DNA of 64,000 nt from the NCBI GenBank assembly GCA_002946415.1, contig NJPS01000048.1, forward strand, positions 1,674,001-1,738,000. The letters are read 5' to 3'. The DNA comes from Rutstroemia sp. NJR-2017a BVV2. Lineage: Eukaryota > Ascomycota > Leotiomycetes > Helotiales > Rutstroemiaceae. The position numbers and the translations under genes are program-made. Positions 20,897 through 32,120 of this stretch are shown here, in pieces (within the stretch, counting starts at the first letter, position 1; each line of letters opens with the position of its first letter). Under the pieces are notes generated by a model. The model did not search any database, was not told the DNA's origin, and saw only the letters and a program-made list of their open reading frames with translations.

Positions 20897-23389
20897 ATGA
20901 GCGACCACCGCTCCCACTTCCCCGTCCACCCCACCGCCAACCCCCAAGCCATCATCGGCGGCTCCCCCTCTGACAAATACCGCTTCACAGTGCTCACCCC
21001 CGGCCTCCTCCGCTACGAATGGGCGCCCGACAGCATCTTCGAAGACCGCGCCAGCGTCTTCGCTCTGCACCGGGACCTGCCCGTTCCCTCCTTCCGCATC
21101 GTGACGCACCCGCACGTGCTCGAGCTCATCACATCGAAATTCCACCTCACATACAACCTCGGCGAAGTCTTTGCACCCAGCAGTCTGAGCGCCGGGATCA
21201 AAGGCACGTTCGCGGACCACAGCTCCATGTGGCGGTATGGGGAGCCGAGCGAGAATCTAGGCGGGACGGCACGCACGCTGGATGATGCGGATGGGAGGAT
21301 TCCGCTCGGTCCCGGGGTGCTGAGTCGGAGGGGGTTTGCGACGGTGGATGATTCGCGGAGCATGCTGTTTGATGCGGAGGGGTTTGTTGCGACGCGGCGG
21401 GAGGGGGAGGGGAGGGTTGATGGGTATTTGTTTGCTTATGGGCATGATTATCAAGGGGCTGTGCAGGCGCTGTATATGCTTTCTGGGAAGCAGCCGCTGC
21501 TTCCGCGGTGGGCGTTGGGGAATTGGTGGTCGAGGTACTATCCGTATAGTGATGTGGAGTACCTCGGTCTGATGGATCGGTTTGCGGAGGAGAAGATCCC
21601 GTTTAGTGTTGCGGTGCTGGATATGGATTGGCATTTGGTTGATGATCCGAAAGTGCGGGCGAGTGGGAAGACGGGATGGACGGGGTATACGTGGAATAAG
21701 GAGCTTTTTCCTAATCCGGAGAGTTTCCTCGCTGAGCTGCATAAACGCAAGTTGAAAGTAAGTCTCAACGACCACCCCGCCGACGGCGTCCAATCATACG
21801 AAGAACTGTACCCGGCCATGGCAGCCGCGCTCTCCCACCCAACCCAAGAAAACGATCCCATCCACTTCGACATCACCTCCCGCCCCTTCCTCAACGCCTT
21901 CTTCGACGTGCTGCACCGCCCGCTCGAAAAGCAAGGCGTGGATTTCTGGTGGGTCGACTGGCAGCAGGGCTCGTACTCGCGCATTCCGGGCATCGATCCC
22001 CTGTGGGTGCTCAACCACTTCCACTTCCTAGATAACGCGCTGGGGAACAAGCGCCCCCTGACCTTCAGTCGGTATGCGGGGCCCGGCTCGCATCGGTACC
22101 CGGTTGGGTTTTCCGGGGATACGATAGTGACGTGGGATTCGCTTGCGTTCCAGCCGGAGTTTACTGCTACCGCGAGTAATATCGGGTATGGGTGGTGGAG
22201 CCACGATATCGGGGGGCATTTGCATGGGTATAAAGACGACGAGCTGGGCACGCGGTGGGTGCAGCTCGGGTGTTTTAGTCCGTTGCTGAGACTGCATTCG
22301 TCGAATAGTCGGTGGAATATGAAGGAGCCGTGGACGTATGGGCGGGAGGCGGAGGGGGTGATGGGGGATTTTATGAGGCTGAGACATCGCTTGTTGCCGT
22401 ATTTGTATACGATGAATGCACGGAGCGCAATAGAGGGAGTGCCGTTGGTGAGGCCGATGTATTGGCTTTGGCCGGAGGAGAAGGCGGCGTATAAGGTGGC
22501 GAATCAGTTTGTGTTTGGGAGTGAGTTGATGGTGATGCCGATTGTGAGGAAGGCGGATAGGAGGGTGGGGTTGGGGAAGACGAGGGGTTGGTTGCCGGGG
22601 GGGAGGTACTGGGTTGATGTGTTTACGGGGGCGAGGTATAGGGGGGGAAGAGAACTGGTGGTTTCGAGGGGGTTGCAGGGGTATCCGGTTTTTGCGGGGG
22701 AGGGGGCGGTTGTACCGTTGGATGGGGATGAGAAGCCCGGGAATGGGGGAGAGGAGGAGGTTAAGAAGGTGGAGGTATGGGTCGTGGTGGGGAGGGATGG
22801 AGCGTTTGAGATGCTGGAGGATGATGGGACGGGAAGTAGAGTGGAGGATGTACAGTGGGTGAGGACACCAATAAAGTATGAACAAGCAGGTGGAAAAGTG
22901 GTCATCGGACCAACTACAGGTGTCAAGGACTCCGAGAACAAAACCCGAGAATGGAGCATCCGATTCCTCGGTGTCCATGCACAAGACATGCAAGCAACAC
23001 TACAAATCACCACCAGCGACGAGCAACGCAATCTCAACCCGGAGCCAGTCCACAACGGAACACTAGTCCACATCGACGCAATCCCGTATTCCGCACAAGC
23101 AAGCATCACCATCTCGATCGGGAACACGAACTCCGCGCCAGAACTTACGCCTACCGATCCGCGGAAGTTTATACGTCCGATATTGGCGGATGCGCAGGTA
23201 GAATATAAGTTGAAGTCGAGGATATGGGGGGTTGTGAATGCGGATGGGGGAGGCGGGGAGGAGGAGGGGGAGGACGGGAAGAAACTGCGGATGGTTAGTG
23301 GGTTGTTGGCTTTGCAGGGGGTGGGGGGAAGTGGGGAGGATGAGGAGAATTTGAGGGATGCGGTGATGGAGTATATTTTTGCGGGGTAG
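20897..23389 (+). CDS. Glycoside hydrolase family 31 (alpha-glucosidase-like)
   Basis: Single exon of 830 residues from the ATG at 20897 (an in-frame GTG lies 15 bases upstream and is not used). GH31 landmarks: GYLFAYGHDYQGAVQALYMLSG, then LPRWALGNWWSRYYPYSD, IPFSVAVLDMDWH, the nucleophile Asp in FWWVDWQQG (about residue 354) and the acid/base Asp in FSGDTIVTWDSL (about 408), then GGHLHGYKDDELGTRWVQLGCFSPLLRLHS. A beta-rich C-terminus follows (distal sheet, DUF5110-like). The enzyme retains anomeric configuration on alpha-linked glucosides; precise substrate is not readable. No signal peptide is evident, so it is probably intracellular. GTAAGT near 21760 lies inside conserved LKVSLNDHPADGV and is not a splice site. 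The coding strand alternates between C-rich and G-rich blocks with sharp edges. Confidence 0.93.
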   Translation: MSDHRSHFPVHPTANPQAIIGGSPSDKYRFTVLTPGLLRYEWAPDSIFEDRASVFALHRDLPVPSFRIVTHPHVLELITSKFHLTYNLGEVFAPSSLSAGIKGTFADHSSMWRYGEPSENLGGTARTLDDADGRIPLGPGVLSRRGFATVDDSRSMLFDAEGFVATRREGEGRVDGYLFAYGHDYQGAVQALYMLSGKQPLLPRWALGNWWSRYYPYSDVEYLGLMDRFAEEKIPFSVAVLDMDWHLVDDPKVRASGKTGWTGYTWNKELFPNPESFLAELHKRKLKVSLNDHPADGVQSYEELYPAMAAALSHPTQENDPIHFDITSRPFLNAFFDVLHRPLEKQGVDFWWVDWQQGSYSRIPGIDPLWVLNHFHFLDNALGNKRPLTFSRYAGPGSHRYPVGFSGDTIVTWDSLAFQPEFTATASNIGYGWWSHDIGGHLHGYKDDELGTRWVQLGCFSPLLRLHSSNSRWNMKEPWTYGREAEGVMGDFMRLRHRLLPYLYTMNARSAIEGVPLVRPMYWLWPEEKAAYKVANQFVFGSELMVMPIVRKADRRVGLGKTRGWLPGGRYWVDVFTGARYRGGRELVVSRGLQGYPVFAGEGAVVPLDGDEKPGNGGEEEVKKVEVWVVVGRDGAFEMLEDDGTGSRVEDVQWVRTPIKYEQAGGKVVIGPTTGVKDSENKTREWSIRFLGVHAQDMQATLQITTSDEQRNLNPEPVHNGTLVHIDAIPYSAQASITISIGNTNSAPELTPTDPRKFIRPILADAQVEYKLKSRIWGVVNADGGGGEEEGEDGKKLRMVSGLLALQGVGGSGEDEENLRDAVMEYIFAG

Positions 23390-24639
23390 AGGAGAGGGAT
23401 TGGGGAAGATGGAGGTTGAAGGATGGGAGGGACGAAAGAAAGTGCGGAGGAAAGAGGATGTGGACGTAGCATGGGGAAATAGGTTAGGAGATGAAAAGGA
23501 ATGTCAACGGGGAATTACAGAGTAGCAAAGAGAAGATGAAGATTGTATTAGAATGTGTTCCACAATTGCTCGATATGTCTGGTAGGCAGGATGTACTTCT
23601 ATTTGAGAGCTTTGTTTATTCGACGAGAGCATAGTGTGAGACGCAGAGCATTGAAGTGGAAAAGGGATGCAAAGTAGATGGCTACGCTTAGCTGGTCATG
23701 AAACACATAGGTCATCAAAAATGTAGATGCTCACTCCACGTAGCTCGCTCCATTTACTCTACTAAATATGGCCTCCTCATCATGAGGAAGAGCCACTCTT
23801 GCAGCCGAACCTCCAGATAACAATAAAAATACTTGAGTTGAGAATGCCTCCATTTACCCGTTCCGTTATCCAAATCCGCCAAAGGGTATATCTAACTAGT
23901 CCTGTGTTCCCGGTTCCATTCCGATCCGAACCATTTGCATAAAAGAAGAGTTATCCTCCAAACCAAACCGAACCAATTCCAGTCCCTCCTATATAATCCA
24001 GATTCCGCCGCCATTGCCCATAAAGCTTTTAAAATCAAACAGTCCCTCCCAGAGCCAAACCAAAAATAACAAGCATAAATCCAACAAAAAAGGGGGCAAG
24101 CAATGCAACCGTGGTATGCAAGCGAGCATCTATATAGAGGTTTCCAACCCAAACCCCATTTCAAAATAACCTCCACTTCCACTCTTCCTCTTCTACCCCT
24201 CTCCAACTGAACTACTAGATCCCATCCTTGTGGGCTAGTATTAAAAATAAAAGCTTTTTGCAAAAATGCATGCAAAATCCGCTAGTCCTGTCAAATCCGG
24301 TGTATATGCAATCCATGGCTGGGCAAAGATCTCCTCTTGGCTGGCTCCATTGTTCTTGATCCTGTGGGATAGTTGCATGACTGGAAGCATGACTTGAAAC
24401 CTGTCGATATATATTTGCCTTTCTTGTAACTGTTGTCATGACTGGTATTGTCTAAAGCGGGCTGGGTCCGCTATGATTGTCGTCCCATGGCTGCAGAGGT
24501 ATCATTCTGACCTTCTAGTTAGGCAGAAAATGTGCTGAAAGAGATAAAATGTTAGTAAATCCACTTAATCATGGTCATGCATGCCGAACACTGTAGGTAA
24601 ACTTACTATATTATCTTCGACTTCGTTTGTGGTGTTTGT
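23390..24639. other. Convergent intergenic spacer
   Basis: 1.25 kb between the stops of the GH31 gene and the C2H2 regulator. G-rich at the GH31 side, then mixed. A frame on the minus strand (24275-23892) has no recognisable domain. Likely mostly 3' untranslated sequence. Confidence 0.5.
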
Positions 24640-26503
24640 TCAGCCCATTGATCCCTGGCTCAAGGTTCTGTTCATGCCCGGTGCAGCATTGATCCGTTGG
24701 GTGGTTTGGGCCATTATTTTAAGGCAGTCACTGGCATTCCTCAAAATGGTCATGGTATTGGCATTCTTGGGATCATGCAATTGCTTCACGGCTTCCAAGA
24801 GTTTTTGCTCACTCTGGTGATACCTTTCAACCAGAGATGGCTCATGGTTAACAATGGGTGACTTGACTCTCTTGGCTTCCTTTTCTGGGCTGGCTTGATC
24901 CTCGATGGCATCTTGCTTACGCTTCTTTGAGCCAGATTCTGACTTCTCAGTTGGCGGTGGGGATGCACTGCCGTTGCTCCTGACATCCTTGGAAGTGGTT
25001 TGGTCATTGTGCACACGCTTCATGTGATCATAAAGGTTCCAGCGACGGGGGAAACCATTGCCAGCAACGCCGCGCTCGCAGCCTTCGTACTTGCAAAGGA
25101 ATGGTTTATCTCCGTGGCCATGCATGGCATGCGCTTCTCTCTCATGGCGGAGCAAACAGGCCGTGGATGAAAATTTATTGTCCGCGCAAGCTGGGATCTT
25201 GCATCTGTATGGCTTCAGGTGGGAGTCGACAAATTTGCTGCAACACAGAATTGATTAGCTTTTGTTTTAGATCAGAGTATTAGAATTTGTCCTACTCGTA
25301 GTTGCACTTGAGCTTCTCTGGCTTGTGTTGGCAGTTTGGGTTTCCTTCCCATGGGCAATGGTACAATCCATCGGCTCCGGTGGTTACATTGTGGTAAAGC
25401 TCATGGTCCCGAGCAGAGTTATCAGCTTCCAGACTGGAACGTCCAACTAACTTGAAGGAGTCCTCTGAGTTTCCTGGCTGCCTGGCATTGGCAATGTCGC
25501 CTGCGACCTTGGATGGTCTGGGTCCATTGGGCTTCCTTGTCATCCTGTTACGAATCTTGTGAGAAGGGGCATCCACCAAATTTGTGGAACCTTGAAATAC
25601 ATACCTTGGGGAGTTGCCATCGATCGGTGAGTAGTCCAATGGGCTGTTCACAGTCGAAGACATCATTTGTGGTGGCAAAGACCATGGTTCCTCATGGACA
25701 ACTGGTGATGACCTCTGGGATTCAAGGAAAGAATTGCCCCAGATGTTTGTGGGTGATCCTATAAGGGCACTGTTATAGATAACAGAGTCTGGTGCGCTCT
25801 GTACATAACTTGTAAGAGACCTTGGGGCTGCAGAAAGACTTGTGGGCAGTCCATCCGCAATGGGGAACATATCAAATTCTGTTGTCAATGACAAAGTTGG
25901 CGGCTGGGAATATCCAGTGGTAGTTGCTGTGAAATCATTTCCGGGCATGTCATCATGTCCTGGGTATGTGAAGTTGTCGAATGCAGATTGGAAATCAATC
26001 TGTCCTGATGGGGTATACAAAACAGAACTGCTTGGGCTAGCAGATCGAACTGTGGCATCCGAGGGAATGGAAGACCCGTTGTATGGTCCATTGGAGACAT
26101 TTGGGTACAGTCTCAATGATCGATTTTGATCATTAATGTCAGTAGAAGACGACTGTGTGGTTCTTTGTGATTGAGCTCCTGTGGAATCCTGTGATGGGAA
26201 ACGGGACATAGCTGAGGCCTCCTGGCCTGATGGAGAAAGGTCTGATGACCACTGGTTCCGTTGGCTGTGCATTTGAGCTACGGGGAAATAAAGAGAAGAA
26301 TCAGAAAATCCATTGGAAATATGTCCCTGGGATGTGGAATCCCGGTGTGAGTACTGTAAACCTTCACCCTTTCCGTTCCAGGATAATCCACTGTATTGAC
26401 CCTGGGTAGGTTCTGTCTGACGCAAAGAAAATCCGGAGGTTCCTTGGAAAGGAGTTCTTGAGTTGAAACCGCTACACAAAATTTGGGTCAGTGTGCTGTG
26501 CAT
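24640..26503 (-). CDS. C2H2 zinc-finger transcription factor
   Basis: Two exons, 26503-25296 and 25237-24640; 601 residues if the ATG at 26503 is used. The first 360 residues are Ser/Gln/Pro-rich with no fold, as in activation regions. The junction rebuilds a finger array: an irregular first unit (CPWEGNPNC ... KCNYDKFVDSH), a second with C-KIPA-C ... RHEREAH and a third with C-KYEG-C ... DHMKRVH. A Lys/Arg-rich stretch (KKRKQD, KEAKRVK) is a likely nuclear signal; a short helical segment follows before the stop. Target and pathway are unknown. The true start is uncertain: the frame also stays open above 26503, and an upstream exon ending near 26715 could splice to the acceptor TAG just before CGGTTTC. 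A leader of up to 2 kb precedes it. Confidence 0.82.
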
Positions 26504-28450
26504 CCACTTTGAAAACAACTACAATTGCAAAAAACAAACAGAACAGCAATAAAAAAGAATCGAAAAGTAAAGCACAACGTCAAATGAAGGAGTCCTATAG
26601 TAACATATTAGTTCAGCATACTTCGAGTAGATATGGATTGTACAGACCAGTTGAGTAAGTTCCTGAAGTACAAGGGCGTAGATCCATGGCAGAGTAATGT
26701 CGAATAGTCCGAGGCATACAGCAAAACATCCGGGATGAAATAAAAACAAAAAAGAATGAAACTTCCAGAGACAGCGGGTAGTAATCCTTGGGCTGTGGTC
26801 CTTAATGGATAAGATTGGTTCATCCTGGTAGTTCTTTTTCGAAACGGAAATCCTTCTGTGCGAAAAGAAAAAGAAGTGATTGTTAGTTCATGGATCACTC
26901 GTTTGATGAAGGGGAGTAGCGTCGGACTTTCTAGAAGTCGACAGCGAATAAATTACGTACTCTTCGGCACAAATAGATGCCTGTGTTTAAGAGGGTTTGT
27001 AACCGACTGGCATAGCCGGCTACATCCTACTTGTGGTATCCTCAGGTTGGTTGTTGAGGTTTGGAATCCATAACCAGAGTGGAAGAAAGAAAAGAACACC
27101 AGGATAGCCTATGGAAAGAGGTTGGTCTCTGGTCGTGCTGATGTTCATCCTATGCGGGTGCATATGTTGAGATCACCTGAATTAAGGTTGATCGTTTGTG
27201 AATGTATCCTGCCGCACAAACCGAAGTCTATGGTGGTATGAAAGCCCGGTAGAGTCAAACATTGAAATATTCCGCTGAACTCGCAAGGACATGCGAGTTC
27301 ACCAACGGGGTAATGCCGGAAAAGAAGGTTGAAGTAGGGAATGCATCATTCATAGGTGGAAGTCCTCCAAGGAAATGAAATCGAAAGTGAAAGAGTCCAT
27401 GTGGATGATCCGGTATGTTCGCGTCCATATTCCAGAGATGAAAGAGAAATGTATGCCATTCTTGTATCCTGGAGGGTGTATGCTTACCAAGACCGGAGGT
27501 CTTTTTGCTTGTGTAATTTCATTTTTGTTTGCAAAAGTTTTCCAGCGCATAAATGCACTTTCAACTTGAGCGCCCGTGTAGGCACACGGAAAAGTCCTTC
27601 GGGAAAGTCTGTGGAAGATTGAATCCTGGATGACCTGGGAAATGTATGTCTCGGAAACTCCTTGGGAAAACTCCTGGAATGATGGACCTGTTGTGGTGCG
27701 CAAGAGTAATGAAATACATGATTTTTCTGGAACATGAGAGTAATCCGGGTATCAAGCAAAAGCAAACGCAAAAAGCAAAGCAAAAACAGAACAAGTAGAA
27801 TAGAAAAACAATATACCTGGCGGTTGCCTTCTTCCGGGAACGAGATTGAATGTCGAAGCCTGTCATGGTTTCCGGGAGAATGGTTACAGTCTCCGTGCAA
27901 GTCATTGGGAATTCCTTTGAAGCAACGGCAATGTGCTTTAATGGTTGTCGATGAACAAGAAAGTTGGACTGTACTACTTCTAGGCCACGGCCACAGTGGT
28001 AAGAGCAGACAGACAGTAGTTGATGCGATGAAAACAAAATCAATCCGGGCTTGGATGATCTCTGAGTGTCCGTTTGGGAATCCTCTTTTCTGGTCCTTCC
28101 TTGGGTATGTTGTTGCAAGAGAAGGAAAATTCAAAACTTTTTTCAGTTGGGCAACTGTAGAAGAGGGAGAGGGGAAGGGATCCGCAATATACAGGAACTG
28201 GTGTGAGGGTTGGGGGTGGATGGAGGTTGGGCAAAGATGCAAAGGTACAAGAAGTTGGGCGAATGATGAGTGATCTTCGGCGAGGGAGGATAGTCGTGTG
28301 TGGTGTGTGTGGTGTGTGTTTCTAAAGTGACGGATGATGGATGGGGATGAGAAGAGAGAGCAGGTTCGTTCGAAGTGGGGGAGGTTGGGCACTTATGCTT
28401 TTTAATGGCAGCATGGCAGGCATGGCCAGGAAGGGAGTGCTCGCTCATCC
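26504..28450 (-). promoter_or_regulatory. Long 5' leader/promoter of the C2H2 regulator
   Basis: Nearly 2 kb upstream of the regulator, pyrimidine-rich on the coding strand. It holds an ATG-initiated 71-codon upstream frame (26823-26608) and other frames, one very long (28392-27484) but with no ATG at its head and no recognisable domain. Leaders of this type, with upstream frames, are common for fungal developmental regulators. Transcript extent is inferred. Confidence 0.45.
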
Positions 28451-29022
28451 TCATTCCAGAGTATGGATCAAGGAATGTTCGTCGAGTGGGCAGCTCGCCT
28501 ACCAGGATGCCTCATGTTTATGTGAGACATTGATGCGTTGTCTCTTTTTCCTAAACGGATTATATGGATTAAATGGATTAATTGCCAGAATTGCCTTTAA
28601 TCGCCCTTAATTGCCTCGTTGCTATGAGCCACCACCGCATTCAAATGATTCGATAGGCCAGAAAAGGGTCACTTAACTTTTTCTCCCCTGTCGAGTCCTG
28701 CGCAGACCTTGGCGTGTACCATGTCTGTACATCGCGGCCCCTGCAAAACTTCCCAAAGTTCTCACGTTTTGCTCAAAATAAAAATGGGACCGTAATGCAC
28801 GCCCATCTCGACATCCAATAGTCGTCGCTCGACAATCAAACACGACGCGCTCTATGGATGGAACCTCGGGAGACGTGCGAGAAGGCTACCAATCCAGATA
28901 ATCGACTGGCTGTCACCTGCTCTTACGGTGCTAGCCAGAGATATGAAATCACACAAGACAAGTCCTCTGAGTCTCTGAATAATGACGACGACTAACTGCC
29001 TCGGGATGTGACGGGACTGACG

Positions 29023-29054
29023 GGAATGACTGGAATGACTGGAATGACTGGAAT
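29023..29054. repeat. Tandem 9-mer GGAATGACT
   Basis: Three perfect copies of GGAATGACT followed by a partial fourth (GGAAT). Small minisatellite-like tract in the gene-poor interval. Confidence 0.85.
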
Positions 29055-30345
29055 AGAGGGAATCGAGCCGACGCCATACTCTGCCTCTGCACCGCACTTT
29101 AAGCAAAACTCTGTCGCAACGGGAACCTTGGAAAGGATGAATAATTCGATGTGATAGTTTGGCCAACGTGCATCTTCACATCAACCGGTATGAAATGACC
29201 ATTCCACATGCAGTAATTGTGAGGATAAAACAATTCGTACAGAGATAGCAGAGGATTGAAATCCATGAATCGCGGGAAGCATTTATCCACTTGCCGACCG
29301 TCTGCTATGACAGAATTATGCATTCGCTAGGTTCATCGACGCTGTTCATTCGGCGAAAAGGAACCAAATCCAAGTTGGTGTATCATCACTGACGGCCTCG
29401 TCACGCATGCTGCATTTGCATTCGCCCTGCGGAAAGCCTGGAAAGTTTACATTCGGGAACTCTGAACTTTACTTCGCCGACAGATGTACCGCTGTGGATT
29501 CCAAATCTACTATGTACAAAGCAAAAGCATGGAAGAAAAAGTTTGAAACAATCTACTTTAGTAACTACTCCCACCCGAATAGTGTATTTCTTTCCTGTTT
29601 GATGACCACTTGGAACTTTGGAAGATCTCCTTCCATTTGAAGTTATTCCGGAAGGGAGATCATCAGGGTCAGGAACCCTATTTTTCCACGGTAAATGATG
29701 GCACAGTGCAGCTCAGTACTTAGCATTAGTAAGTCCGGAGGTGGATACGAACAATTACTTCGTACATGTCAGCTCTACGAAACTCCGACTCGACTCTCCT
29801 CGACGCCCGGCTCCCGTGGGAAGAGGATGTCTTGATTTCTCGATTTCTCAATGAAGGCTGTCGATGCGCTGTTGGTGATTCTTTTTCGGGTCACCTTGTG
29901 TGGTTGGACTCGCCATTGATTGGTGACTTTGTGTTCTTCCGTCAGCTCCCCCTCAGCTTCTTCTCCTGCGCGTTGCTGCACCGTATCATCAATAGTGTCA
30001 TCTTCCTAACCAATCGACGTCTCTCCTGAAAGTGCATGAGCTGGATGCAGCCTGCAAAGCATTACATTCTGCACATATACCAAGTACACCCAAGTACAAG
30101 TAATATTATTTTGTATGGGCCGACTTGAAGCTATTTCGGTCTGTCAAATTTTGGAAGCGTAGTGTGTATTCGTGGGCTCTCTGCAGCATTCGCATTTCAT
30201 CACACCATAGAAACCCCATGAATGCGCGATTTTGCACACTCTTGCTACCTCGCAGGCTCGCGCAATCACCTACTTCTTTTCCTGCTCAGCCAGTATGTCA
30301 CGTCAACGCACAATGAGTCTTTCCTCGCAGTCCAGATTTTGGACC

Positions 30346-30361
30346 GGTACTGTACAGTACC
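30346..30361. repeat. 16-base perfect palindrome
   Basis: GGTACTGTACAGTACC is its own reverse complement. It sits alone in the gene-poor interval and could be a protein-binding site or chance. Confidence 0.8.
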
Positions 30362-32120
30362 TGCTTTGTATGACATCAATTGTGGTGGGGGCAACGAGGC
30401 TGGAAGACCAGAGGCCTTCCATTTGAATTCTGAGCAAGGGAACGTGCAAATTTTCACTGTGCAATATTGAATCCGAATCCCCGCGACCGAGGCCGTTAAG
30501 CTGTCCAAGCTCGCCCTCAACGTTTTCCTGCAGAACTTCACAGAGATTTTATTATGGGAACAGCTTCGAAGTTCGAGCAGCACACAAAGACCTCATGAGC
30601 TCATTACTCAGTACGGAGCTTTAGCCTTCGGGCACTACGTTCCACCACTTGATGATGTACTGCATTTTACAGGCAACATCGCGGTAACACAATTCGGATG
30701 ATTGGCTTTCAAGGGTCTTGCTTACATTGTCCGACACGGTCCGAGTGCTCTGGAGTCTGAAGCCGTGTTATTCAGACACTACTCACCGAACATCCTCACC
30801 ACCCTTAAGGAAGTCTCCCTGTGGAAATCGTGTCGACGTCGCTTCTGTCCTCTCGAGACTTGGAAAAGCACATCCGGTATGAATAGAACGACATAGTTGA
30901 TCGACGAGAAACTCACCTTCATCGGTTAGTCATGCGAAGTCCGGTGCTTCAAAATATGTCGATGATGCGTTCTACTACAGCCATCAAGTCTCAAGGCTGC
31001 CAAGCGTAATGCCGCAGCATAAAGAGGCTCCAATGATCCGCAGAAGGCTATGTACTACATTGCAGGTGGTGAGAATGATCTCAATTTCAGCATGCATAGC
31101 TGCATATGTGGCAGAGTAATCGACGTTCTAGATTTCACTGAAGTAGTACACATATGTACATTAACCGCGTTCTCCACGGCATTGGCCAAACAATGTATCA
31201 CAAGCATATCAGCTTATCAGCAACTTGAATCCAACAGACTCACCGAGGAGCTTGAATGTTGTACAGCAAATACGGAGTAGATGAAATGCGGCACGACTAC
31301 ATGGGTAGCTTCATCAGCTCACAACTAACAAAATTGGCAGCACCATGCCACCAACGCCGGCGACACGTATTCGACCAGCCTCACTGTCGTGCGGCGGCTC
31401 ATATACCTTGTATAACCTCGTTTAATGCGGCTCATCGAACATCGAAAAAAATTCCTCGGAGAGACTTTCCGACCCACACCACGGCGAAATAATGTCCACC
31501 TCAGCTTCGATCACGTCGTACCGCTACTGGCGCGACGTTGTCTTCCATCATGAACTACCGAGAAGAAACTACGGCGGTGACCTGACTCGAACACAAGCCA
31601 ACATCAATGTCAACGTGATAGATCATAGTGTAGAGGTCACTTTTAAAACAGACTTTCTTGGCTACTAAAAACCATACGAAGCAGAAAGTGGCCGAAATAA
31701 AACTATGTCGGCGCGCTATGCACGTAAATGACAATGCTTGCGCGTGTAGTTTATCGAGCAGCTATTGTGAGGGTGCTGGTCCACGGCATGCATTACGAGC
31801 TTCGAGACAATATATTGATCATATGGCTGTGTAATATGCAGAGAGCCGTGCTTTATTGGTTTTCGGAATCCGTAATCCAGCTGTGAGTCTCATTCGTGGT
31901 CATCGCAGTCACTGCATTGCAGAGCATGAGCATGAATAGAGGGGTAATGAGTAATCAGAGATATGAGCACAACAGGAGGAGAAACTCCCGAACGGAGAGG
32001 TGTCTTATCTTCACGTGATGTGTACCTTATCGCTCAGCGCGGGGCAGTTGGCATCACTGAGGATTTTTCCTCGCACCAACACACATGTGCAAATGACTTT
32101 ATTAGAAACCAACCACAACC

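Larger units (their letters stand above)
28451..32120. other. Gene-poor interval
   Basis: About 3.7 kb without a frame that I can link to a family on either strand, and without rRNA, tRNA or transposase signatures. It includes AATTGCC-type direct repeats near 28570-28615, a 9-base tandem at 29023-29054 and a 16-base palindrome at 30346-30361. Part near 31950-32120 must be the KTI12 promoter and leader. It may hold noncoding transcripts or decayed sequence, but nothing here proves either. Confidence 0.5.

Noticed and set aside
21755..21775. Splice donor GTAAGT in GH31
   Set aside because: Lies within conserved LKVSLNDHPADGV that is read through in frame.
16887..23389. Complete secondary-metabolite cluster
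   Set aside because: Only a reductase, a regulator and a GH31 enzyme are present; no core synthase.
25560..25615. Possible intron GTATGT...CACAAG inside the C2H2 regulator
   Set aside because: Its 49 bases would shift frame while the continuous frame reads well on both sides.
27484..28392. 302-codon minus-strand frame
   Set aside because: Begins with GTG not ATG, composition is that of a pyrimidine-rich leader, and no family is recognisable.
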